This document shows, one piece after another, positions 27,695-34,711 of a stretch of DNA of 44,078 bases. Each line of letters opens with the position of its first letter. Positions within the stretch are counted from its first letter, which is position 1. The notes beneath the pieces were generated by a model. That model had not been told where the DNA came from, searched no databases, and saw only the letters and a program-made list of their open reading frames with translations. The stretch is from Betaproteobacteria bacterium RIFCSPLOWO2_02_FULL_67_26 (lineage in GTDB: Bacteria; Pseudomonadota; Gammaproteobacteria; Burkholderiales; SG8-41). The stretch spans positions 1 through 44,078 of the forward strand of contig MERD01000085.1 in the NCBI GenBank assembly GCA_001771935.1, given 5' to 3'. Made by a program: the position numbers and the translations under genes.

Positions 27695-28929
27695 TGCCCG
27701 GCATCATCCGGTCGATCGCTGTCGGTCTCTTCGCCTTCGCGGCGCTAACGCCGCCAGGCACTTCGGCGGAGGTTACGCTGTCGGGCTTCCTGCAGCAAAA
27801 CACCGCGTTCAACACGGTGACAGAGAATCCGGACGGGCGGCACTACAAGTGGCTAGAGGAGCGCGCGCAGTTGAAGCTCGACGCCACGGGGGGTGCCTGG
27901 CGCGTACTGCTGAAGGGCGAGGTCGCCTACGACCATCTCGGCCGCCAAGACGAAAGTGAACTGCGCGAGGGCTACGTTGATTACGCAGCGCGGAACTGGG
28001 ATCTGCGCGCAGGCCGGCAAGTGATCACTTGGGGGCTTGGGGACCTGGTGTTCGTGAACGACGTCTTCCCCAAGGACCACGAGGCGCTGTTTGCCGGCCG
28101 GCCACTGGAGTATCTGAAGCGCGGTGTGGATGCGGTGAAGCTGGGTGTCTATCCGGGTCTTGCTTCCTTCGAGCTCGTCGTCGCGCCGACCTTCCGGGAG
28201 AGCCGCACCCCCGATCCGAATCGATTCTGGCTCTTCGATCCGCTGCCGGCCGTGACCAACCGCACAACCGTCAAGCCCGAGCAGGGTGATGCTGGGCTGC
28301 GCGTGTACCGGGATATCGCCGGGTACGACGCGGCGATGTACTTGTATCGCGGCTTCCATCGCACGCCCTCGATGCGACCGGACAGCATGCTCGCGCCGAC
28401 CAAGATCACCTATTTCTACCCGAAGCTCTTCATTTATGGCGCCAGCCTCTCGGGCCGCGCAGGCGGAGGGGTGTTGAACCTGGAGGCTGCGTTCTACGAC
28501 TCGCGGCAGGACCGGTCAGGTAGCGACTTCACCGTGCCCAATTCTCAAACCCGGGTGCTGGTCGGTTATCAGATCCAGCCCGTGGAAGATCTTTCCCTCA
28601 ACTTCCAGTACTACGCCGAGCGGATGCACGCCTATGACAGCTATCGTGGCGCGCTGCCCGCCGGATTCCCGGCCGAAAAGCGGGTCAATCATTACTTCAC
28701 TGCGCGCGCGACGCAGCTGCTCCAGCACCAGACTCTGCGGCTTTCAGTGTACGCTTCTTACAACGCGAGCAACGGCGACTATTTCGTCACCCCAGAACTG
28801 CGCTACAGTTTCACCGACCACCTGTGGGGCGCTGTGGGCGCCAACTTCTTCGGGGGCAAGCCATGGGGTCAGTTTGGACAGCTTTCGCAGAACGATAACG
28901 TCTACCTTCAACTCCGGCACGAATTCTGA
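27694..28929 (+). CDS. Outer-membrane beta-barrel protein of the RND cassette
   Basis: A 411-residue protein with a signal peptide (about 1-25, ending SAE) and alternating amphipathic strands with aromatic girdles; the last residue is phenylalanine (LQLRHEF), the outer-membrane insertion signal. It resembles the porin-like DUF1302/alginate-export type barrels often found with RND and LolA-like genes. DLRAGRQVITWGLGD and VNDVFPKDHEALF are recognisable family phrases. It completes the cassette as the probable outer-membrane exit. Exact family needs a profile search. Confidence 0.8.
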   Translation: MPGIIRSIAVGLFAFAALTPPGTSAEVTLSGFLQQNTAFNTVTENPDGRHYKWLEERAQLKLDATGGAWRVLLKGEVAYDHLGRQDESELREGYVDYAARNWDLRAGRQVITWGLGDLVFVNDVFPKDHEALFAGRPLEYLKRGVDAVKLGVYPGLASFELVVAPTFRESRTPDPNRFWLFDPLPAVTNRTTVKPEQGDAGLRVYRDIAGYDAAMYLYRGFHRTPSMRPDSMLAPTKITYFYPKLFIYGASLSGRAGGGVLNLEAAFYDSRQDRSGSDFTVPNSQTRVLVGYQIQPVEDLSLNFQYYAERMHAYDSYRGALPAGFPAEKRVNHYFTARATQLLQHQTLRLSVYASYNASNGDYFVTPELRYSFTDHLWGAVGANFFGGKPWGQFGQLSQNDNVYLQLRHEF

Positions 28930-28945
28930 TTTCGGCGCGCTGATG

Positions 28946-28968
28946 AAAAAAAGGCGGGTATTCCCGCC
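28946..28968. terminator. Bidirectional terminator between barrel gene and fadL-like gene
   Basis: Hairpin GGCGGG-TATT-CCCGCC (28953-28968). Read on the minus strand it is followed by seven T residues (28952-28946), a strong terminator for the tusA-dsrE2-fadL operon. On the plus strand the tail is CTTCTT, weaker, for the RND cassette. Confidence 0.85.
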
Positions 28969-28997
28969 CTTCTTCCGGTCCGACCCAGTGGCGCGGC

Positions 28998-30317
28998 TTA
29001 CATCTTCCAGCCGTAGGCGATGCCGATCGAATTCTGGTACATCTTGAGGGACTCGGTGCCGAAGTTCGCGCCGCCCAGCAGCGTCGTGATCGCCGACGGG
29101 CCAGTGACGGTCTTGCTCAAAGCGTGCATATACGACACGCTCAACTCCCCGCCGCTCTTGGTCTTGTAGGTGAGTCCCAGCGTCAGATGCGTCTCCACCA
29201 CCCCGGGCGCGATGATGTTGAAGCTGATGTCGTTCGCTGAGGTGCCGATCGGGCCCTTGCCATAGTTCACACCGGCGCGCAGCGTCCAGTTCTGGTCATA
29301 CTGGTGCTCGACGCCGAGCTTGAACACGGTCATGTCCTGCCACCGGAAGCCCGACCCGCCAGGTGAGCCGAGCGGATTAGCGGGAGGGGCGACAAGGCTG
29401 TTCAGCACCCCGTTGGCGATCGAGGGAATCTCGCTGTAGTTGATCTGCTGGATATCGAAGGCAATGAGCGTCTTGGGTGTAGCCTGGACGGCGATGCCCG
29501 CGCTGTAATTCTCGGGAATGTCGAACTCGCCGGAATTTGCGAACAGCCCTCGATAGGTATCGAAGTTGCTCATACCCATCTTCGGCGAATACGCGGCGCC
29601 GACCGACACGGTGTCGCTGAGCTTGCCCATCCAGCCGACCCGCACTCCTACGCCAGTCGACTCATCATAGCCCTTGTTGGTAACGCTGGCCGCGGCGGAC
29701 GAGATCCCTTGGAATGCCTGGAGGCCATCGACCTTGAAGCGCTGGTAGCCGAGGAGCGGCGAGATCCCGATCGCGTGGCGGTCGTTCAACTTGTAGGCAA
29801 CCGTCGGCGCAATGATGAGCTGCATCATGTCCACCCCGAGGCGCCCGCAACCGAGCAGCATGTTGGCGTTCGCTGTTCCGCAAGCCGCAAACGGCGGGCC
29901 CGCAAGCGGCGTATTGAAGTCCGTGTTCATTCCGCCGTTGCCGTAAACGGTGACCCCGAGCGACAGGTTGGGATTGAGCAGCTTGTTGTATCCGAACTCC
30001 GGAATGACGAAGTAATGGCTGTCGCTGTCGGCGGTGCCGTTGTAAATCCCGCCGAACGCGGTCTCGCCTTGGCGAGATACCGACCGGCGCGGGCTGAAGA
30101 GATCGGCGCCGAAGTCGACCCGATTACCGACGAAGACCATCTTGGCGGGGTTGACCGCGCCACCCATCGTGTCCGATGCCGTCGCGGTGGACGCTCCGGC
30201 CATGCCTTTGGCCTTGATGCCGTAGCCGTGCGAGAAGTAGCCGTTGGTGGCGAGCGCGAAGGTAGGCGCGCAGCACGCCGCAATTACGGCGAGCTTGATG
30301 CTTTTCCTCAACTTCAT
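28998..30317 (-). CDS. FadL/OmpP1/TodX-family outer-membrane channel
   Basis: A 439-residue protein with a signal peptide (about 1-23, ending ALA) and the FadL hatch-domain N terminus TNGYFSHGYGIKAKGMAGAS followed by GGAVNPAKM, then a long beta-barrel. FadL-type proteins take up hydrophobic molecules (fatty acids, aromatics) by lateral diffusion. Here the gene lies 30 bases behind dsrE2 in the tusA-dsrE2 operon, with its own AAGGGGGAG ribosome site and a terminator at the end. Co-transcription with sulfur-transfer genes suggests a sulfur-linked cargo such as elemental sulfur or organic polysulfides; that is inference. The C-terminal residue is methionine rather than phenylalanine. Confidence 0.88.
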   Translation of the reverse strand: MKLRKSIKLAVIAACCAPTFALATNGYFSHGYGIKAKGMAGASTATASDTMGGAVNPAKMVFVGNRVDFGADLFSPRRSVSRQGETAFGGIYNGTADSDSHYFVIPEFGYNKLLNPNLSLGVTVYGNGGMNTDFNTPLAGPPFAACGTANANMLLGCGRLGVDMMQLIIAPTVAYKLNDRHAIGISPLLGYQRFKVDGLQAFQGISSAAASVTNKGYDESTGVGVRVGWMGKLSDTVSVGAAYSPKMGMSNFDTYRGLFANSGEFDIPENYSAGIAVQATPKTLIAFDIQQINYSEIPSIANGVLNSLVAPPANPLGSPGGSGFRWQDMTVFKLGVEHQYDQNWTLRAGVNYGKGPIGTSANDISFNIIAPGVVETHLTLGLTYKTKSGGELSVSYMHALSKTVTGPSAITTLLGGANFGTESLKMYQNSIGIAYGWKM

Positions 30318-30347
30318 GACTCCCCCTTTTTTGCAGTTGACCTGCGA

Positions 30348-30953
30348 TTAGATAAACAAGCTCACATCCGCGTCCCGCGCCATCGGCAGGAACGTCGCCG
30401 CGCCGCAGTATTCCTTGACCTCCGGAATGAAATCGCTGTGCGTGAAACCGAAGAGGTCCACCGTCATCTGGCAGCCGATCAGGTTGACCCCTGCCTCGAT
30501 GCAAAGCTGGCGCAGCTCCGCGATCCCGGCGACACCCTTGTTCTTGATCGTCTGCTTCATGAGCACGGTCGCGAGCGACTCGAACCCCGGCACCACGCCC
30601 TGAACCGCGTTCGGGATGTTCCAGTTGATGCCCTTGAACCAGTCCGGGCCGAACGGCATCTTCATCGGCATTCCGGGGTTGCCGAGCGGGCTGATCTTGA
30701 GATCGCTGATGTCTTTCTTCAACAGGTTCAGGCCGTAGAACGTGAAGAATACCGACACGTTCCAGCCCAGCGCGGCGGCGGTCGAGGACAGGATGAAGGG
30801 CGGGTAGGCCCAGTCGAGGGTGCCCTTCGTCGCGATGATCGTCATAGAGGGCGTTTTCTTTTCGCGTAGTTCCTCGAGCTTTTGCGGCAGCAGCTCGTCG
30901 AGCCGGCGCTTGATCAGGTCGTCGAGCAGTGCGGTGTCCGGGGTCACGCCCAT
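30348..30953 (-). CDS. dsrE2: DsrE2-family sulfurtransferase-like protein
   Basis: A 201-residue DsrE/DsrF/DrsH-fold protein of the DsrE2 type, with a hydrophobic, possibly membrane-associated segment (about residues 45-78) that sets it apart from soluble DsrE. Conserved cysteines are Cys161 (LIGCQMTVDLFGF) and Cys183 (EYCGAATFL), with an extra Cys151. DsrE2 proteins accompany TusA and rhodanese in sulfur oxidisers and are thought to handle protein-bound persulfide. It lies 10 bases behind tusA; no rhodanese gene is present in this operon. Confidence 0.88.
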   Translation of the reverse strand: MGVTPDTALLDDLIKRRLDELLPQKLEELREKKTPSMTIIATKGTLDWAYPPFILSSTAAALGWNVSVFFTFYGLNLLKKDISDLKISPLGNPGMPMKMPFGPDWFKGINWNIPNAVQGVVPGFESLATVLMKQTIKNKGVAGIAELRQLCIEAGVNLIGCQMTVDLFGFTHSDFIPEVKEYCGAATFLPMARDADVSLFI

Positions 30954-30963
30954 GGGAAAGCTC

Positions 30964-31191
30964 CTAGTTTCCGCGCTTGATCACGAACTTGAAGACGTTG
31001 CCGTCCTGGGTCGAGGCGACCAGCTCGTTTCCGGTCGAGCGGCAGAATGCCTCGAAGTCCTTTACCGAGCCGGGATCGGTGGCGTAAATCTCGAGCAGCC
31101 CGCCCGGCGCAACACCTTGCAGCGCCTTCCTCGCCTTGAGGATCGGCAACGGGCAGTTCAGGCCTTTGGCGTCGAGCACCGCAACGGTCAC
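30964..31191 (-). CDS. tusA: Sulfur carrier protein TusA
   Basis: A 75-residue TusA/SirA-fold protein. The persulfide-carrying cysteine is in DAKGLNCPLPILKARKAL (Cys13 with the start used). TusA passes sulfur to DsrE-type acceptors and DsrC in sulfur oxidation, and to thiolation pathways elsewhere. The start is put at GTG 31191 because GGAGG is 7 bases before it; an ATG at 31197 directly abuts the same GGAGGG and is less likely. First gene of tusA-dsrE2-fadL, divergent from a SqrR-like regulator. Confidence 0.9.
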   Translation of the reverse strand: MTVAVLDAKGLNCPLPILKARKALQGVAPGGLLEIYATDPGSVKDFEAFCRSTGNELVASTQDGNVFKFVIKRGN

Positions 31192-31224
31192 CTGCATCCC
31201 TCCGTGTCCGGGTTGGACGATCGA

Positions 31225-31256
31225 GCGGGCGCGCGGCTTGCTCTTGCCGCGCCCGC
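31225..31256 (-). other. Strong hairpin in the tusA 5' untranslated region
   Basis: Arms of 13 and 11 bases (31225-31237 and 31246-31256) pair with a 2-base bulge and an 8-base loop. It lies between the promoter region and the tusA ribosome site, 22 bases before the latter. May stabilise the mRNA; no U tract follows, so not a terminator. Confidence 0.5.
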
Positions 31257-31266
31257 TGCGCAGAAC

Positions 31267-31306
31267 ATTAGATTATCCATATATTAGAATAATTGAATAG
31301 TATAAT
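31267..31306. promoter_or_regulatory. Shared operator/promoter of tusA operon and ArsR-family gene
   Basis: An AT-rich stretch in otherwise GC-rich DNA. It has two similar 10-mers, ATTAGATTAT (31267) and ATTAGAATAA (31283), 16 bases apart, and a consensus TATAAT (31301-31306) for the plus-strand regulator. The second repeat lies between the -35 and -10 positions of that promoter, where a repressor would block it. The same DNA is the only promoter-like region for tusA on the minus strand. Confidence 0.6.
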
Positions 31307-31388
31307 GCACCCGTTGTCAAGATGCGATAATGGGTCCTGCGCGATCGAGTCGCGCCACCCCCATCCACCATCGAAAGGAAACGTCACC

Positions 31389-31730
31389 GTGAAAGTCGCC
31401 GATCTGCAAAAGAGCGCCGACCGGGCTACGTCACTGCTCAAGGCGATGTCGAATTCCTCGCGCCTGCTGATCCTCTGCCAGCTCGCGGAAGGAGAGAAAT
31501 CAGTGGGCGAGCTGGAGCGCCTGGTCGGCCTCAGCCAGTCGGGCCTGTCCCAGCACCTCGCGCTGCTGCGGCGAAAGGGCATCGTGGCGACGCGCCGCGA
31601 AGCGCAGTCGATCTACTATTCGCTGGCCAGCGCGGAGGCCAGAGCGGTCATGGCCACCCTCTACCAGGTGTTCTGCGCCAAGGCCGCGACCAAGCCGCGC
31701 GCGGCGCGGCTGCGCGAGAAGTTCGCCTGA
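31389..31730 (+). CDS. ArsR-family repressor, SqrR/BigR type (persulfide sensor)
   Basis: A 113-residue winged-helix regulator. The recognition helix is LVGLSQSGLSQHLALLRRKGIV (about residues 45-66). It lacks the metal-binding ELCVC motif of metal sensors, and has exactly two cysteines, Cys30 (LLILCQLAEGE) and Cys96 (YQVFCAK). Their separation of 66 residues equals that of Cys41 and Cys107 in Rhodobacter SqrR, which forms an internal tetrasulfide and releases DNA when sulfide or persulfide is present. The start GTG 31389 has AAGGA upstream; the open frame extends further but lacks a ribosome site. Divergent from the tusA operon, which it most likely represses, along with itself. Confidence 0.88.
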   Translation: MKVADLQKSADRATSLLKAMSNSSRLLILCQLAEGEKSVGELERLVGLSQSGLSQHLALLRRKGIVATRREAQSIYYSLASAEARAVMATLYQVFCAKAATKPRAARLREKFA

Positions 31731-31976
31731 GGGGCATTCGCGCGCGCCCGGAATTCCTCCCGCCGGTGACCCCGCCGTTCAGGTCGTCGGCCGCTCCGGG
31801 AACGGGCAGTCGGCTGCGCCCTGCCTGCCGCGGGCGGTCAGTTCTCGAAGCCAATGTTTGCTAACATAAACAAGACGTCTTGCTCATGATCCGAAAGAGC
31901 CTCGCCGTGCGTTGCACCTTGCGCTTCAGGCATCTGACGCGGTGGCGCGCGACCCGGGCCGCGCGATAGTGCCCTG
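31731..31976. other. Intergenic stretch with an AT-rich palindromic island
   Basis: This 246-base gap holds no gene I recognise. Near its middle is an AT-rich island with ATGTT-N4-AACAT (31856-31869) and, 1 base later, the perfect 12-base palindrome CAAGACGTCTTG (31871-31882). It lies 95 bases before the Rieske ferredoxin ATG and is the only promoter-like region for that operon. Confidence 0.4.
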
Positions 31977-32291
31977 ATGAGTGCCTTCGTCAAGGCCGCG
32001 CGCGTGGCCGAGCTTGCTCCGGGCACGATGAAGCAGGTGGCCATTGGCCCGCGGCGGGTCCTGCTCGCAAATGTCGGCGGGCAGTTCTTCGCCGTCGACG
32101 ACACCTGCACGCACGAAGACGCATCGCTCTCGCGCGGCGTGCTGCGGGGCGAATGGGTGAAGTGCCCGCTGCACGGAAGCCGCTTCAATGTCCGCACCGG
32201 AGAGGTCGTGGAGGATCCGGCGAGCGAGACGCTTGCGACCTACCCGGTGCGTATCGAGGGCGACGAAGTATGGATCGGGACGCCATCATGA
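31977..32291 (+). CDS. Rieske-type [2Fe-2S] ferredoxin
   Basis: A 104-residue soluble Rieske protein, like the ferredoxin components of aromatic dioxygenases and NirD. The cluster ligands are complete: Cys44-x-His46 (CTHEDASLS) and Cys63-x2-His66 (CPLHGSRFNV). It has no signal peptide or membrane anchor, so it is a cytoplasmic electron carrier. No oxygenase gene is near; the gene is coupled by ATGA to a TrpD2-like gene. Its partner may be the [2Fe-2S] reductase 2.4 kb downstream (inference). Confidence 0.9.
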   Translation: MSAFVKAARVAELAPGTMKQVAIGPRRVLLANVGGQFFAVDDTCTHEDASLSRGVLRGEWVKCPLHGSRFNVRTGEVVEDPASETLATYPVRIEGDEVWIGTPS

Positions 32292-33403
32292 GCGCCTCGC
32301 AACCGGCGGCTCCGGACGCCGACCTGATGCGCTCGATCATCCAGCGCATCGCCACCGGCCCGGAGCTGAGCAAGAACATCGCGCGCGAGGAGGCGCGCGC
32401 GGCCATGCGGCTCGTGCTCGAGGGCCGGGTCGATCCCGTGCAAGCCGGCGTGTTTCTCATCGCGCTGCGCATGAAGCGCGAGACCGACGACGAGAACCTG
32501 GGCGTGCTCGACGCCATCCGCGACGTCACTTGCAGCGCCACCGCGGACGTGGACGAGGTCATGGACGTCGCCGACCCCTACGACGGCTACTCGCGCACGC
32601 TGCCGGCGGCGCCATTTCTGGCCGCCGTGCTCTCCGCCTGCGGCTTGCCCGCGGTGTCGCACGGTGTTGCGCGCATGGGCCCGAAGTACGGCGTCACGCA
32701 TCGCCAGGTGCTGCGAGCGGCAGGTGCAACAGTGGATCTATCGGTCGCGGACGCCGCGGCGCGCGTGGCCGATGCGCGCATCGGCTGGGCGTACATCGAT
32801 CAGCGGATGTTTTGCCCGAAACTCCACGACCTCGCGCGGCTGCGCGCGCTGATCGTCAAGCGCCCCGCGATCACGACGGTCGAGGTCCTGGCCCGGCCGA
32901 TCCGCGGCCGTCTGCGGACGCACCTCGTCACCGGCTTCGTGCACAAGCCCTATCCGCGCATTTACGCGCTGCTCGCGCGCGCGGCGGGATTCGACTCGGC
33001 GTTGATCGTGCGTGGCATGGAGGGGGGCGTGATTCCATCGCTGCGGGCGAGCGGCAAGGTGTTCTATTTCCACGATCGCGGCGCGGAACAGGAACTCGAC
33101 CTCGTGCCGGCGGACTTCGGCATCGAGTCGTTGCGCCGCGCGCCGTTGCCCGCCGCCGAGAGCGGCGCGGGCGAAGATCGGCACCCGCCCCTCGATAGCG
33201 AGGCGGCGGCGGAAACGGCGGCCGCGGCCGGCCTCGCGGCGTTGAACGGCGCTCCGGGCCCGGCGCGCGACAGCCTGGTGTGCGCCGCCGCGCTCTGCCT
33301 CAAGCACGTCGGTCGCTTTGAGACGCTCCGCGCCGCCGCGGACGCCGTGCGCGCGGCGCTCGACAGCGGCGCGGCGCGCGCCCGCTTTCAGAGCAACCGT
33401 TGA
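32288..33403 (+). CDS. TrpD2/YbiB-type anthranilate phosphoribosyltransferase-like protein
   Basis: A 371-residue protein of glycosyltransferase family 3 fold: N-terminal helical domain (IIQRIATGPELSKNIAREEA), then the nucleoside-phosphorylase-like domain with DPYDGYSRTLPAAPFLAAVLSACG, VSHGVARMGPKYGVTH and VTGFVHKPYPRIYA. It lacks the GTGGD loop of true TrpD, and in E. coli the homologue YbiB (TrpD2) binds nucleic acid. The start overlaps the Rieske stop by 4 bases (ATGA), so the pair is coupled. No trp genes are near, so a role in tryptophan synthesis is unlikely. Confidence 0.85.
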   Translation: MSASQPAAPDADLMRSIIQRIATGPELSKNIAREEARAAMRLVLEGRVDPVQAGVFLIALRMKRETDDENLGVLDAIRDVTCSATADVDEVMDVADPYDGYSRTLPAAPFLAAVLSACGLPAVSHGVARMGPKYGVTHRQVLRAAGATVDLSVADAAARVADARIGWAYIDQRMFCPKLHDLARLRALIVKRPAITTVEVLARPIRGRLRTHLVTGFVHKPYPRIYALLARAAGFDSALIVRGMEGGVIPSLRASGKVFYFHDRGAEQELDLVPADFGIESLRRAPLPAAESGAGEDRHPPLDSEAAAETAAAAGLAALNGAPGPARDSLVCAAALCLKHVGRFETLRAAADAVRAALDSGAARARFQSNR

Positions 33404-33471
33404 TTCACCGCCGCGCGATGGCCGCCACGACGCGGAAGCCGGCGTAAACCAGCGACGAAAGGAGGAATCCG

Positions 33472-33861
33472 ATGTTCGGACCGATCACCATCCCCTTCGG
33501 GGCCAAGGTGCTGTTCAACACGCTCACGCTCAAGCCCGGCGTGAAGATGGAGGACGTGGAGCTCGCGCTCGGCGAGATGTGCAACGTGGTCAAGAACACC
33601 TACGGCGGCGACAAGGGCGGCTTCATCGCCGGGCAGGTGTTCAAGTTCTCGGGCTTTGTCTCCGACGAGGGAACTCTCGCCGAGGTGCGGCGGGCCGACG
33701 ACCATATCGCCATCGTCACCTACTGGCGCTCGTTCGAGGAACACGAGCGCTCGCACGCCGACGCGGTGTTCCGGGCCAAGTTCGCGGCTTTGGCAGAAAT
33801 GTGCGCCGACAGCAAGGAACTCGGCTACGACCTGCTCTGGCAGGGCGAGCCCGAGATTTGA
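33472..33861 (+). CDS. Small conserved-looking protein, possible dimeric alpha/beta barrel
   Basis: A 129-residue cytoplasmic protein with a strong AGGAGG ribosome site 6 bases before its ATG. The order of predicted strands and helices (FNTLTLKPGVKMEDVELALGEM, GGFIAGQVFKFSG, DHIAIVTYWRSFEEHERSH, FAALAEMCADSKELGYDLLW) resembles the ABM/heme-monooxygenase-like ferredoxin fold, in which the WRSFEEHERSH-type helix is common. No catalytic residues can be assigned. Situated between the TrpD2-like gene and the siroheme methyltransferase in the sulfur region. Function unknown. Confidence 0.7.
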   Translation: MFGPITIPFGAKVLFNTLTLKPGVKMEDVELALGEMCNVVKNTYGGDKGGFIAGQVFKFSGFVSDEGTLAEVRRADDHIAIVTYWRSFEEHERSHADAVFRAKFAALAEMCADSKELGYDLLWQGEPEI

Positions 33862-33871
33862 TCCCGATCAA
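33858..33871. promoter_or_regulatory. FNR-type palindrome at a convergent gene end
   Basis: TTGATCCCGATCAA fits TTGAT-N4-ATCAA exactly, but it overlaps the stop codon of the small protein gene and lies beyond the 3' end of the minus-strand methyltransferase. It faces no promoter of an annotated gene. It may be a chance palindrome or a weak terminator hairpin. Confidence 0.3.
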
Positions 33872-33898
33872 AGCCGGCGCTTCGCGAGGGACGAGAAT

Positions 33899-34681
33899 TC
33901 ATGATCTCGGGCCCCGCGCAGGGTTCGGGGGCGGCGCGGGCACGAACCGGCCGAGCACCCGGCGCAGGCGCACGACCTTTCCGATCACGATCAGCGTCGG
34001 GGCCCTGAGGTGCGCCGCGGCAGCAAGCCGCGGAAGCCCCGCGAGCGTGCCTGCGACGACGCGCTGGCTGGCGGTCGTTCCCTGCTGGATGATCGCCGCC
34101 GGCGTGCGCGGCGAAAGGCCATGCGCGACAAGCTCGCGCGAGACGCGTTCCAGGCCCGCGAGCCCCATGTAAACGACGATCGTCTGCCCGGCGCGGGCGA
34201 GACCCTCCCAGTCGAGGTCGGCGTCGCCTTTGCGCCGCGATCCGGTCACCAGGACACACGCCTGGGCGATGGCGCGGTGCGTCAGGGGGATGCCGACGGC
34301 GGCGGCGACACCGGTCGCGGCGGTGATCCCCGGAACCACCCCGAAGGCGATCCCGGCGCGCGCCAGCGCGAGCGCCTCCTCGCCGCCGCGGCCGAAGATG
34401 AACGGATCGCCGCCCTTCAAGCGCACGATGCGCTTGCCCTGGCGCGCGAGCGATATCAGCAGCCGGTTGATTTCCCCTTGCGTCATCGTGTGCCGGCCGC
34501 GCTGCTTGCCGGCATAGACGCGCGTGGCGCGGCGTGGCAGTCGCGCCAGGATTTCCGGGGCGACAAGGTGGTCGTGGACCACCACATCGGCGGAAGCGAG
34601 CAGGCGCGCAGCCTTGAGCGTGAGCAGCTCCGGGTCCCCCGGCCCCGCTCCCACCAGCCAGACGCGAACGCCCTTCCTCAC
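33899..34681 (-). CDS. cobA: Uroporphyrinogen-III C-methyltransferase
   Basis: A 260-residue SUMT enzyme that adds two methyl groups to uroporphyrinogen III to give precorrin-2, the precursor of siroheme and cobalamin. Motifs: VWLVGAGPGDPELLTLKA (SAM site), VYAGKQRGRHTMTQGEIN, RLKGGDPFIFGRGGEE and VVPGITAATGVAAAVGIPLTHR. It is a stand-alone SUMT, not the CysG fusion. DsrAB needs siroheme, so its place near dsr genes is logical. The start is GTG 34681 with no Shine-Dalgarno, close behind a TATTAT on the same strand. The open frame runs upstream over another gene and is antisense noise there. Confidence 0.9.
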   Translation of the reverse strand: MRKGVRVWLVGAGPGDPELLTLKAARLLASADVVVHDHLVAPEILARLPRRATRVYAGKQRGRHTMTQGEINRLLISLARQGKRIVRLKGGDPFIFGRGGEEALALARAGIAFGVVPGITAATGVAAAVGIPLTHRAIAQACVLVTGSRRKGDADLDWEGLARAGQTIVVYMGLAGLERVSRELVAHGLSPRTPAAIIQQGTTASQRVVAGTLAGLPRLAAAAHLRAPTLIVIGKVVRLRRVLGRFVPAPPPNPARGPRS

Positions 34682-34687
34682 CGCGCA

Positions 34688-34693
34688 TATAAT
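34688..34693 (+). promoter_or_regulatory. -10 element before the [2Fe-2S] reductase gene
   Basis: A consensus TATAAT, 18 bases before the ATG at 34712, without a recognisable -35 box. The overlapping minus-strand TATTAT (34694-34689) would serve the divergent methyltransferase. The absence of -35 boxes hints at activator dependence. Confidence 0.45.
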
Positions 34694-34711
34694 ACATTCA
34701 TATGGAGCATC

